Shown here piece after piece: positions 8,099 to 16,324 of a stretch of DNA of 25,107 bases. The number at the start of each line of letters is the position of its first letter. Positions within the stretch are counted from its first letter, which is position 1. Location: assembly GCA_027009605.1 (NCBI GenBank), contig JALVCY010000502.1, positions 1 through 25,107 on the forward strand. The letters are read 5' to 3'. Source of the stretch: Saprospiraceae bacterium (lineage in GTDB: Bacteria; Bacteroidota; Bacteroidia; Chitinophagales; Saprospiraceae). A program made the translations under genes and the position numbers. The notes under the pieces are model-generated. The model had not been told where the DNA came from. It searched no databases and saw nothing but the letters and a program-made list of their open reading frames with translations.

Positions 8099-10255
8099 AT
8101 GAAAAAATCAAAAAAAATGCGTAATCTTCTTTTCTCCCTAGTGGCAGTGGTATTGCTGGGTTCATTTGTATTTAAGCAATATTTTGAGCCACCGGTAGAT
8201 AAAAACAAAGAGAAAGTCCTTATTCAGACGATGCTAACTCGTTTGGAGCAACTGCACTTTAAACCCGTCGAAATTGATGACCATTTCTCAGAAGATGTCT
8301 ATGACCTTTACCTAAAGCGCTTAGATGGAGGCAAGCGTTTTTTGACGCAAGTCGATTTAGATAGCCTAAAAGGATACCGGGATTTGATTGATGACGAATC
8401 TATGGAGGGTGATTTTGAGTTTTTTAATTTATCTCAAAGGCTCTATTCACGAGCTGTGGACAAGACCGAAAAATATTTTGAAGATATTTTATCTAAGCCT
8501 TTTGACTTACGTAAAGAAGAAACTTTTGAGAGTGATGCCGAAAAAAGGGCTTATGCCAAAAATGATACGGAACTAAAAGAGTACTGGCGCAAATTCCTAA
8601 AATACAGAGTCATTTCACAAGTGGCCGATAAGCTGGAAGAACAAGAAAAAGAAACCCCAAACGAAATCGCCGGCATTGATGAAGCCGGTGGAGTCGTCTC
8701 GTCCCCCAAAACAGCTCAAAAGGAAAAGAAAGACATCCTAACTTTAGAAAAGGAAGCCCGAAAAAAAACGCTGAAGGATTTTAAAAGATGGTACAAAAGA
8801 ATCCGTAAAAGAAAAAGATCGGATAACTTGAGCATGTACCTCAATGTCATGACGAATGTGTTTGATCCACACACGGGCTATTTTAAGCCGATTGACAAAG
8901 AAAATTTTGACATCAACATGTCCGGTTCTTTGGAGGGTATTGGCGCAAGATTGCAATCTGACGGGGAAGAAACCACCATCTCCAGCGTGGTCGTTGGCGG
9001 GCCGGCTTGGAAAGAAGGTCAATTGGAAGCCGACGATATTATCCAAATGGTTCAGCAAGAAGGAGAAGAACCGGTTGACATCTCCGGATGGGATATTAAT
9101 GATGTCGTCAAGATTATTCGCGGCAAAAAAGGAACTGTTGTTATTTTGCATGTCAAAAAGAAAGATGGTTCTACAGAGAAAATAAAAATTGTCCGCGACT
9201 TGGTTGTGATGGAAGATTCTTTTGCCAAGTCATTGATTATTCAAGAAAAAGATGGCAAAAAATACGGATACATCAGACTCCCTAAATTCTATGTTGACTT
9301 TAACCGTAAAAACGGAAAGAGTTGTGCCGTAGATATGGCCACAGAAATACAAAAATTAAAAAGAGCCGGCGTCAATGGTATCGCTATAGATTTGAGAAAC
9401 AACGGTGGCGGGTCTTTGAGAGACGTCGTCACGATAGGCGGATTATTTATCCCTGACGGCCCAATAGTTCAGGTCAAACCCCGCTACAGAAAAGCACAAA
9501 TTTTGAGAGATGATGACCCCGAGACCCAATATGACGGCCCGTTAGTTGTCATGGTCAACTCCTTTAGTGCATCGGCTTCTGAGATATTAGCTGCCGCCCT
9601 TCAAGATTATGACCGGGCCATTATCGTGGGCAGCAAACAGACTTACGGTAAAGGCACTGTTCAAAGTTTCTTGTCTTTGGACAGGGGCGCCCCTAAGGAC
9701 GTGCAGCCTTTAGGAGATATTAAGCTGACAACCCAAAAATTTTATCGGATTAACGGCGGCTCCACCCAACTCAAAGGCGTTGCGTCAGACATTGTTATCC
9801 CCGATGATTATGCGTATTTGGACAAAGGCGAACGGGAAATGGAACATCCATTGCCTTGGACACAAATTAAGCCGGCCAAATACCACAAAGCATTTACCAT
9901 CAAAAATAGAAACGAGGTAATCAAGCATAGTCAAAAGCGAATTGCCGACAACCCCATTTTTGACAAGATTGATCAAAATGCCCGCTTGTATAAAAAATTC
10001 AGAGATAGCACGGTGATTGACTTAGAGTTTAATACCTACCGGGCTTTCGAGAAAAAACAAGCAGCCCGCTCCAAGGAGTTCGATAATATTATGACCGAAA
10101 TCCCTAACTTTGAAGTCACCAATTTATCGGTTGACTTGCCTTCCATCAATAAAGATTCTTCTAATATTGTAAAAAATGAGAATTGGTTGAAAAACATCAA
10201 GAAAGACCCTTATGTCTTTGAGACCTTGAAGATACTGGAGGAGATTGAGCAGTAG
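8099..10255 (+). CDS. prc: Carboxy-terminal (tail-specific) processing protease, S41A family
   Basis: 718 aa, the long Prc/Tsp type rather than the 400-aa CtpA type. A hydrophobic segment at about residues 9-25 after MKKSKKMRN serves as signal or anchor for the periplasm. Residues 30-250 form the helical N-terminal domain (KRFLTQVDLDSL is typical). DPHTGYF (256-262) precedes a PDZ domain at roughly 270-365 (GSLEGIGARL, GGPAWKEGQLEADDII). The Ser/Lys dyad lies in NSFSASASEI (Ser near 492) and TYGKGTVQS (Lys518). IDLRNNGGGSL is the conserved oxyanion-side strand. A C-terminal domain of about 150 residues follows. It trims C-termini of periplasmic proteins and lipoproteins and often acts on cell-wall enzymes. 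Monocistronic by layout, convergent with the permease at 11195. Confidence 0.93.
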   Translation: MKKSKKMRNLLFSLVAVVLLGSFVFKQYFEPPVDKNKEKVLIQTMLTRLEQLHFKPVEIDDHFSEDVYDLYLKRLDGGKRFLTQVDLDSLKGYRDLIDDESMEGDFEFFNLSQRLYSRAVDKTEKYFEDILSKPFDLRKEETFESDAEKRAYAKNDTELKEYWRKFLKYRVISQVADKLEEQEKETPNEIAGIDEAGGVVSSPKTAQKEKKDILTLEKEARKKTLKDFKRWYKRIRKRKRSDNLSMYLNVMTNVFDPHTGYFKPIDKENFDINMSGSLEGIGARLQSDGEETTISSVVVGGPAWKEGQLEADDIIQMVQQEGEEPVDISGWDINDVVKIIRGKKGTVVILHVKKKDGSTEKIKIVRDLVVMEDSFAKSLIIQEKDGKKYGYIRLPKFYVDFNRKNGKSCAVDMATEIQKLKRAGVNGIAIDLRNNGGGSLRDVVTIGGLFIPDGPIVQVKPRYRKAQILRDDDPETQYDGPLVVMVNSFSASASEILAAALQDYDRAIIVGSKQTYGKGTVQSFLSLDRGAPKDVQPLGDIKLTTQKFYRINGGSTQLKGVASDIVIPDDYAYLDKGEREMEHPLPWTQIKPAKYHKAFTIKNRNEVIKHSQKRIADNPIFDKIDQNARLYKKFRDSTVIDLEFNTYRAFEKKQAARSKEFDNIMTEIPNFEVTNLSVDLPSINKDSSNIVKNENWLKNIKKDPYVFETLKILEEIEQ

Positions 10256-10330
10256 GTTTGGTAGTTGATTTGCTGCGCTGGTTGAAGAAGTTGAAGAAGT
10301 TGATTCGCTCGCAAGCTACGCTAGTTGAAA

Positions 10331-10425
10331 AAGTTGAGACGGTCGCCTTCGGCTCTCTTGTTGGGACTTGTCCTGCGGACTTCGTTGTTGAGTGCTTCGC
10401 AGGTTGAGATGATATGGGTTTTTGT
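10331..10425 (+). repeat. 95-bp direct repeat, copy 1
   Basis: Matches 10885-10979 at 92 of 95 positions by eye. It contains short hairpins with UUCG or UGCG-like loops: CGCCTTCGGC, GTCCTGCGGAC (10370-10380) and GTGCTTCGCAG (10392-10402), spaced by GTTGA-type words. It lies in the gene-free region 10256-11194. Confidence 0.85.
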
Positions 10426-10683
10426 GGGGATTTTGGGTCTTTGGTCTTTGGGGCGCGCCGGTGGCGCTTTGATCTTTGGCTTTGGTAGGGGGTTGTTCTT
10501 GGGCTTATTGCCGGATGCTTGACTTTTGTGGTTGAGAAAGTTGATTCGCTGCGCTAGTTGAAGAAGTTGAATCGCTCGCAAGCTTCGCTAGTTGAGAGAT
10601 GTGGGTATTTGTTTTGGATTTTGCTTCATTATTTGATATTTTGGATTCTGTAATTGATATAGTTGTAAGATTTTTTAGCCGCC

Positions 10684-10724
10684 TACCCGTTATACCATTA
10701 TACCGCTATACCACTATACCGTTA
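10684..10724 (-). repeat. TARYGGTR octamer array (5 units)
   Basis: Read on the minus strand the units are TAACGGTA, TAGTGGTA, TAGCGGTA, TAATGGTA and TAACGGGTA (the last is 9 nt). The same degenerate octamer occurs in a second array at 24969-25048. Confidence 0.8.
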
Positions 10725-10884
10725 ATTGTCTTTGGCTTCTTGGTTGAGCTTGTCCTTCGGACTTCGTTGTTGAGATTCGCATCGAACGTGGATCGCTAAG
10801 CACGGAGCGCAGCGGAGTGATTGGTGAGCCAAAATGTTCCCCTGTATGCCATTGGCTCTGGATAAAATCTTTGCTAATTGAAGA

Positions 10885-10979
10885 AAGTTGAGACGTTCGC
10901 CTTCGGCTCTCTTGTTGAGACTTGTCCTGCGGACTTCGTGGTTGAGTGCTTCGCAGGTTGAGATGATATGGGTTTTTGT
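10885..10979 (+). repeat. 95-bp direct repeat, copy 2
   Basis: Second copy of 10331-10425 with three substitutions. Read as protein on the minus strand, all three would change an amino acid (N/H, P/L, D/E), so the repeat is not preserved as coding sequence. Confidence 0.85.
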
Positions 10980-11194
10980 TTGGGTTTTTACTTCATTATT
11001 CGATATTCGGCGTTCTGCATTCGATATTCTGTTTGTTGGTTGGTGGTGTTTGGGGGAGATTTCCAAAATTCCATTTTGTTGGGCTTCATCGCTTGATAGC
11101 CGGGCCGGGGGCTTCGGGTCTTTGGTAAATTTTGAAAATCTTGGGGCTTTTGCTTGGAAGATATTTTGGTTTGTTCATGGCTACTACCATCCGC

Positions 11195-12406
11195 CTAGAG
11201 ATCAGTAGGCAATATGCCCATTGCCTTTCTGGCAGGGATAAAGGCCGCAATCGACCCAATAATAAATACTGTCACCGCAACTACCGGAAAATCAACCCAA
11301 CGTAAAGTCATAGGGAAACGATCCACCGCAAACCCTTCGGGAATAGATAGGATGCCGTAAGTCGTGTGGATATAATAAATAATCAATGCCAATACAAAAC
11401 CTAAAGCAATACCAATAGCCAATAAAAATAAACCCTGAAAAAAGAATATACTAAACACACCCTTGTCCTCCAACCCAATCGAACGAAGTACCGCAACATC
11501 ACTTTTCTTCTCCAAAACTGTCATCCATAAACTACCAATCATATTGAAGGCCACTAATACCATCGCTAAACTGATAATCGCAAAAAACATCCAACGCTCC
11601 AGCTTCATAATCTTAAAAAATGCTTCGTTTTGCTGATAGCGGTCTTTATAAGTGAAGGCATCACCCAAAACTTGCTTCAAGGCCGGCTTAACCGCCGACG
11701 GATAGACTTGGTCGGCCAACCCGATTTCTATCGCACTGGCCTTGTTGGGCAATTTAAGTAAGTCTCTGACAAAATTTAAGTTAGAGATGGCATATTGCAT
11801 ATCGACTTCGTCTTGAATCTGAAAGATTCCGGAAGGTACCGCAAATCGAGAACGAAAAGGCTTGCCGATAGAAGAGCGCTTTTTATCGACTGGCATGTAA
11901 ATATTAACCGATTTAAAGGGGTCTATACCGGCCAGAGACAGTTTGGACGCAAGTCCGTAACCCAAAACTAAGAAATTTTGTCCGTCTTGATGAAGCGTGT
12001 AGTCTCCATCCACAATGGTCGAGTCAATATGGTTGATATGAGCAAAGTTGTCATCAACACCTTTGATTGTTCCAAAATCTTGATTGCCGTCATACTCAAA
12101 AAAGGCCACTTCTTCGATGGTCACCGATACTTCTTTAATGCCTTTTATCGCTTTGATTTGCGCCAGCTTAGCGGTATCTACTTGAAAGAATTTTCCTTCT
12201 TTCAATTCAATCTTTATCTCCGGATTGAAGTAACCAAACAATTCGCCCAGCAAGTCTTCAAATCCATTAAATACCGACAACACCAATATCAAAGCCGCCG
12301 TCCCCACCGCAATCCCAAAAACGGTCACCCCGGAAATGATATGAATCGCATTTGTACTTTTTTTGGAAAAAATATACCGCCAAGATGTATGGATTGGAAA
12401 ATTCAT
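11195..12406 (-). CDS. ABC transporter permease, LolC/LolE (FtsX-like) type
   Basis: 403 aa with the MacB/FtsX-like layout. TM1 lies at about 24-46 (ISGVTVFGIAVGTAALILVL), followed by a periplasmic domain of about 220 residues. Three more TM segments follow around 272-298, 318-346 and 372-393. The cytoplasmic EKKSDVAVLRSIGL loop before TM3 is the typical coupling segment to the ATPase. The start SWRYIFSKKSTNAIHIISG is characteristic of LolC/LolE-type lipoprotein-release permeases. The N-terminal arginine-containing SWRYIF helix and the C-terminal PARKAMGILPTDL support a full-length protein. The ATPase (LolD-like) is not in this window. Bacteroidota usually have one such protein doing both LolC and LolE jobs. 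Lipoprotein export is likely but not proven from sequence. Confidence 0.88.
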   Translation of the reverse strand: MNFPIHTSWRYIFSKKSTNAIHIISGVTVFGIAVGTAALILVLSVFNGFEDLLGELFGYFNPEIKIELKEGKFFQVDTAKLAQIKAIKGIKEVSVTIEEVAFFEYDGNQDFGTIKGVDDNFAHINHIDSTIVDGDYTLHQDGQNFLVLGYGLASKLSLAGIDPFKSVNIYMPVDKKRSSIGKPFRSRFAVPSGIFQIQDEVDMQYAISNLNFVRDLLKLPNKASAIEIGLADQVYPSAVKPALKQVLGDAFTYKDRYQQNEAFFKIMKLERWMFFAIISLAMVLVAFNMIGSLWMTVLEKKSDVAVLRSIGLEDKGVFSIFFFQGLFLLAIGIALGFVLALIIYYIHTTYGILSIPEGFAVDRFPMTLRWVDFPVVAVTVFIIGSIAAFIPARKAMGILPTDL

Positions 12407-12410
12407 GCCG

Positions 12411-12418
12411 TAAAGATA
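12411..12418 (-). promoter_or_regulatory. Weak TATCTTTA -7 box abutting the permease start
   Basis: Seven of eight bases of a TAnnTTTG box, ending 4 nt before the ATG at 12406 (TATCTTTA-CGGC-ATG). If functional the message would be leaderless, as proposed for fni. Confidence 0.35.
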
Positions 12419-12513
12419 GCTGTTTTACTCAAGTTTCGGTAGATAGATTTCAGGATATGCAAGATAAAACACGAAAGTGCAAAAAAATCCGGTGCTTAGC
12501 TTCCTCTTTCCGC

Positions 12514-14226
12514 CTAATTTTTTGAAGCACCATACGCCAACCGGTACAGATTGTACAACGCCAAATAATCCAGCCCATTACCCCGCCGGGGCGGTATCCA
12601 TTCTTTGGGACGCCCATCCTTTGTCCAAAGGTGAGTTTGCCACCGGTCTCCTTCCCAACCTTTCACATTGTCGCATTCAAAACCTTGAGGCCAATACCGA
12701 GCGCCCCCACCCCAAGGCCAGTAGGCTTTGTAGTCTTTTTCGGCATGACAAGGCCCACTCAAGGGGGCTTCACAAAGCATTTTGTAAAAGAGGTCTTGCC
12801 CCCCTAGGTCTTCGGCCACTTTGTCTCCTTTCGGAAAAAGCAGGTCGTTGCCTAAAATTAAAATCTCATGATGCAACCGCTTGGAAAAACGAATCACCTT
12901 TCTGCGTTTTCTTCTTTTTAAGGTGCTAAAATCTTTATACCCACAAAAAAGCTTGAGATAAAATTCGGCATTGAAACTGGCATTAAAAATGGACATGCTC
13001 GTAAAAAAAGACCGCTGCCAAAGTTTAGTTTTGACCGCTTTCCCTTGAAGGATTTCATTCACTTTTTTGAGTCCGTAAATCGTCGGCCCTAGATTGCCGC
13101 CTTCACATTCCGAAAGTTTGACCGTATGGCTACAATTTTCCTTGCTTCCCGGCAAGGCTACATGACTATTTTTCAATGCAGATAAAATACCGGCACTGAT
13201 TTTTTGCATCATTTCCACCGGATAAAAAATCTCCCCCGAGCAAGTCTCCACTTTCGCGGAAGCCGGAATATATTTTTTGACAAAAAGAAAGCCATAAAAC
13301 AAGTTAATAATTTGATCATGACTCAAAAAATACTGCCCTTTGGCCAAAAAACAAAGTGTATCCACCGGCGGACAGGCCGAAGGCGGCACACTAGTCAAGG
13401 CGCCAAAAGCCCCACCGATGGCATCCACATTCCAAGATTCATCGGTGCTATCGTCCAATAATTCGACTAAAGACTGCGGCACATCACTCCGAATCAAAAA
13501 GCCATTATAGCCTGAATAATCCGGTGTAAACCGGGCTCCTTTTTTCACCCGGACATCCCAATTGCGATGGCAATTATTCCACCAACCCAACTTGGTCGCA
13601 TCGACAAGCTCCCGTTCACAAAGAAGCTGCTGGCCTCCCAAACTCCGGTCAGCATAAGTCTTATCCAAAATATATTGAGCCTGCATATCCAGCCGTCGAA
13701 GTGCCTGCAATCCCAAAAACAAGTCTTCGAGCGCCCGCTGTTGTCCTAAAGTATCGCCGGCATTTCTCTTTAATTCATATTCCGTGGACAGAGTAATCAG
13801 CCACCAACCCATTTGCGTCAGCGTCTCCGAGCCAAAATCAACCCAATTAAACCGGTGATTGGGATTGTCTCGAGCCCCCTTATCTTTGCTAATCCAAGAG
13901 ATACCAAACTCATCACAGTCCTTGCGTATTCGGCTATTGACTTGATCCCCATTGGGCGCAATCCAAAAATTAGATGCCGGCAAGCCATACCCTTCTTTGG
14001 TAAATCGGACTACAGCAGAGTCTTGCGACAAAACCAAGCCGATACCATCCTGAACACATCCCCTTTCCGAACGGTCTTGAACGATAAAATGCCGGTAAAA
14101 CCGGTTCTTATAGACTTGATACTTCCGAGCCAACACATCTCCGGAACAGTCCTGAGCTGATAAGTGAAATGCCCCCAAAGCCCAAACCAGAAAAAGAAAG
14201 AATAATCGTGTATTTGTTTTTTGCAT
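12514..14226 (-). CDS. Large secreted protein of unknown function
   Basis: 570 aa from the ATG at 14226; the two codons before it (TTG CTT) overlap the promoter box and are unlikely to be translated. A signal peptide ends near ...GAFHLSAQ (about residue 24). The mature protein is rich in aromatic residues and Cys, with segments such as NFWIAPNGDQVNSRIRKDCD, GWWLITLSTEYELKRNAGD, GYNGFLIRSDVP and, at the end, GNGLDYLALYNLYRLAYG. The Trp- and helix-rich composition, with recurrent LGLQALRRLDMQAQ-like stretches, would suit an alpha/alpha-barrel, but I recognise no catalytic motif and no T9SS tail. It lies between the permease and the esterase on the same strand, with 107 bp and 447 bp gaps, so it is probably its own unit. 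Confidence 0.82.
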   Translation of the reverse strand: MQKTNTRLFFLFLVWALGAFHLSAQDCSGDVLARKYQVYKNRFYRHFIVQDRSERGCVQDGIGLVLSQDSAVVRFTKEGYGLPASNFWIAPNGDQVNSRIRKDCDEFGISWISKDKGARDNPNHRFNWVDFGSETLTQMGWWLITLSTEYELKRNAGDTLGQQRALEDLFLGLQALRRLDMQAQYILDKTYADRSLGGQQLLCERELVDATKLGWWNNCHRNWDVRVKKGARFTPDYSGYNGFLIRSDVPQSLVELLDDSTDESWNVDAIGGAFGALTSVPPSACPPVDTLCFLAKGQYFLSHDQIINLFYGFLFVKKYIPASAKVETCSGEIFYPVEMMQKISAGILSALKNSHVALPGSKENCSHTVKLSECEGGNLGPTIYGLKKVNEILQGKAVKTKLWQRSFFTSMSIFNASFNAEFYLKLFCGYKDFSTLKRRKRRKVIRFSKRLHHEILILGNDLLFPKGDKVAEDLGGQDLFYKMLCEAPLSGPCHAEKDYKAYWPWGGGARYWPQGFECDNVKGWEGDRWQTHLWTKDGRPKEWIPPRRGNGLDYLALYNLYRLAYGASKN

Positions 14227-14229
14227 AAG

Positions 14230-14237
14230 CAAAAATA
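14230..14237 (-). promoter_or_regulatory. TATTTTTG -7 box abutting the start at 14226
   Basis: TATTTTTG then CTT then ATG. It fits TAnnTTTG but lies in a long T-run on the minus strand, so a chance match is possible. It would give a leaderless message. Confidence 0.35.
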
Positions 14238-14673
14238 AAAAAAAAGATGGTTTGTTTCATTACTGACTAAGGGCTTTCCTATAAAACTCTAGCTTTTGAA
14301 GTCAACTCAAGCCCGGGTAATACTTCTTAGTGTAAACTTGGTATATTCTAAAAAGATCTTAGTGGTAAGGAAAAGCGTCATGCCTAACCACTGAGTACAC
14401 TAAGTTGACACTAAGGATACACTAAGTTATTGATTATTAACAAGTTACAGCTAATGCCTAATTCTTTTTTTGAATCTCAAATTTTTATAGGAAAACCTTT
14501 ATTACTTACTTTTCAAAAGTTGAGCCTACTCTGAAAAGTGTTCTGCTGTAAAACCACAAAATTTTATGATTCTTTGACAAATCCCGTGACAGACCGAGTT
14601 GATAATAAATTCTAATTAACAAAGTGACGCCAAATATTTAAAGACTCTGTCATAAAAAAAACAAAAAAAAAAA
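14238..14673. other. 436-bp intergenic region with ACACTAAG repeats and a hairpin
   Basis: It holds the octamer ACACTAAG at 14397-14404, 14408-14415 and 14419-14426 (exactly 11 bp apart), plus an inverted copy at 14326-14333. A 13-bp stem with one mismatch pairs 14358-14370 with 14383-14395. Long T-runs follow the esterase stop on the minus strand (14655-14673) but with no hairpin before them. No gene is visible. Confidence 0.6.
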
Positions 14674-16224
14674 CTAATTCACCTGAATCCAGACATAATC
14701 AACGATTTGCATCCAAACCCCATCCGAATCCAATAAAGCATTATCCGTAGCGACCACCCGAAGCAAGTAGCTGCCGGGCTTAGAAAAAGAAGCCTTGGTC
14801 AAGTACTTATAAGGGGTCGAAAAATGAACTGCGCCCGGCCCACTTACTTTTTGCCATTCTACGGGCAAGCTGGTTGTAGCTTGCTGATCAAGTGTCAAAT
14901 TGGCTTCCAAATCAATATCAGTATTTACGGAAGTAGTTTGTCCTCCACCGGCATCCATCACGTACCAAGTGGATGAATCTGCAGGCGGATACTTGGAATG
15001 CAAATCCGTAAAGTACCCCCGAATAAACCGATATAAATCATAAGGACCTAAAAAGAAAGAGTTGTGCCCTTTATCTCGCTGATGGATAATCATCTTGGAG
15101 TTGAGCAATTGATTATTTGCTGTAAAGCCTGTCTCTGCAGGGCAAGTTTGGTCTAAATACCCGAACATGGATAAGGACGGGCCGGTAAAACGCTTGGCAA
15201 AATTGACCGCATCATAATACTTCGTCGCTTCGGTAGTCGCATATTCATGCTCCGGGGTGCCAACCGTAAACCTGGATGTCGCTATATAAAAGGGATGCCC
15301 GCTAGGTCGTCCATAGCGCTGCCCATCATGACGACATAAGGCCGGAACAATATCCACCAACAACTTCACTCTTTGATCCAAGCCTGCCGTACAAAGCGCC
15401 AAGCCCCCGCCTTGACTAATCCCATAAACGGCCAATTCTTTGCCATCAAAATCAGGCCGGGTAAAAATATAGTCAATCGCCCGCACAGCAGCCATAAAGG
15501 CATACCGGTAGTAATTTTTCTCTCGAATGCTCGGGTCATTAGGCTGGTAGGCATTCGGGTCTTGCTGATCCGGTGGGGCATTGTGAATGGAGATATTAAG
15601 GATAATGGCTCCTAAGTTTTCAGCTATCCAAGGCACCGGCTGAGCATTGCCCGGGGCACTTCCATAGGCAGGCACTTGCAAGACCGCTGCCATGGGCTCA
15701 TTCACTTTAGGAACCGAGAGATAGCCATAGACTCTTCGATTATCGATACTCGCTAGGCTAATTTTGTAGGTTGTACTCGCTCCGGTCTCTGAGAATAGCG
15801 TCAACTGGGGGTCAATAGGTATTTGCGCAAGCTGGGCTTTTTGATTGGCCCAAAACTCATCAAAGTCTGCGGGCGTATCTTCAAAAGGCATGATATCAAA
15901 GGGAGACACTGAGACGCCGGCAATTCCTTCATTTCCCGAGACATAAACCTTACAAATCAAAAAACAAGGCTCTTGTGGTACAAATGTAATCTGATAATCT
16001 TGATTGGCAACGACATCTAGTTTCCCTTTTTCCAAGACCTTCGTTTGCTCTGAATATCTGATTTCGTAGGTTGCCGGCCCCGTTATCGTCGAATGAATAT
16101 TAAAAACAATCGTCTCACCTACGTTATAACTAGCTGTTTTATGATCCGGAGTAATCGTAATTTGGGCTGATACAGACACTAGGACGCCAAAGCTCAATAA
16201 CAAAGTAAATAAAAATTTATGCAT
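14674..16224 (-). CDS. Secreted acetyl xylan esterase-like hydrolase (CE7 / AXE1 family)
   Basis: 516 aa. The signal peptide is 1-20 (ends SVSA-QITI). Residues 21-110 form a beta-sandwich leader and about 115-410 an alpha/beta hydrolase of the AXE1/CE7 type. The family hallmarks are FDEFW (121-125), RVYGYLSVP (164-172), the nucleophile elbow YGISQGGG with Ser270, FGYLDQTCPAET with Asp358, and DKGHNSF with His387. The usual CE7 RGQ and final HE motifs are altered, so the substrate may not be acetyl-xylan or cephalosporin C. A C-terminal domain of about 100 residues (PVEWQKVSGPGAVHF...YLLRVVATD) resembles a PKD/REJ-like beta domain. Divergently transcribed from the T9SS protein at 16325 with overlapping promoter regions. 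Confidence 0.85.
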   Translation of the reverse strand: MHKFLFTLLLSFGVLVSVSAQITITPDHKTASYNVGETIVFNIHSTITGPATYEIRYSEQTKVLEKGKLDVVANQDYQITFVPQEPCFLICKVYVSGNEGIAGVSVSPFDIMPFEDTPADFDEFWANQKAQLAQIPIDPQLTLFSETGASTTYKISLASIDNRRVYGYLSVPKVNEPMAAVLQVPAYGSAPGNAQPVPWIAENLGAIILNISIHNAPPDQQDPNAYQPNDPSIREKNYYRYAFMAAVRAIDYIFTRPDFDGKELAVYGISQGGGLALCTAGLDQRVKLLVDIVPALCRHDGQRYGRPSGHPFYIATSRFTVGTPEHEYATTEATKYYDAVNFAKRFTGPSLSMFGYLDQTCPAETGFTANNQLLNSKMIIHQRDKGHNSFFLGPYDLYRFIRGYFTDLHSKYPPADSSTWYVMDAGGGQTTSVNTDIDLEANLTLDQQATTSLPVEWQKVSGPGAVHFSTPYKYLTKASFSKPGSYLLRVVATDNALLDSDGVWMQIVDYVWIQVN

Positions 16225-16244
16225 GGTATTTTGATTTGAGTAAG

Positions 16245-16252
16245 CAAAAGTA
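16245..16252 (-). promoter_or_regulatory. TACTTTTG -7 box of the esterase gene
   Basis: TAnnTTTG match 20 nt before the ATG at 16224, predicting a leader of about 16 nt. It faces away from the plus-strand box at 16265-16272, 12 bp away, so the two promoters must overlap upstream. Confidence 0.6.
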
Positions 16253-16264
16253 ACGAGTATTCTG

Positions 16265-16272
16265 TAACTTTG
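16265..16272 (+). promoter_or_regulatory. TAACTTTG -7 box of the T9SS repeat-protein gene
   Basis: It predicts transcription from about 16277, just past the in-frame GTG at 16274, so translation from that GTG is unlikely and the ATG at 16325 is preferred (leader of about 48 nt). Confidence 0.6.
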
Positions 16273-16324
16273 CGTGCTTTACAAAAAGTTTCACTATCAA
16301 AATATCATCCTAGAACAGCGTATT

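Larger units (their letters stand above)
10256..11194. other. 939-bp gene-free repeat region between convergent genes
   Basis: No credible gene is present. The stretch is built from GTTGA / GTTGAAGAAGTTGA words, mini-hairpins (a further GTCCTTCGGAC at 10752-10762), two 95-bp direct repeats, variants of a CGCTCGCAAGC..CGCTAGTTGA block at 10307-10327 and 10571-10594, a TTCATTATTYGATATT word at both 10625 and 10990, and an octamer array at 10684-10724. It separates the 3' ends of the protease and the permease genes, where insertions are least harmful. Confidence 0.7.

Noticed and set aside
10321..11066. Two minus-strand frames (10321-10581 and 10722-11066) sharing a 30-residue stretch
   Set aside because: The similarity is the 95-bp DNA repeat; all three substitutions are non-synonymous, the rest is low-complexity, and no start context or promoter is present.
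16274..16324. GTG start at 16274 for the T9SS repeat protein
   Set aside because: It lies 2 bp after the -7 box, so it would be upstream of or at the transcription start; the signal peptide begins at the ATG at 16325.
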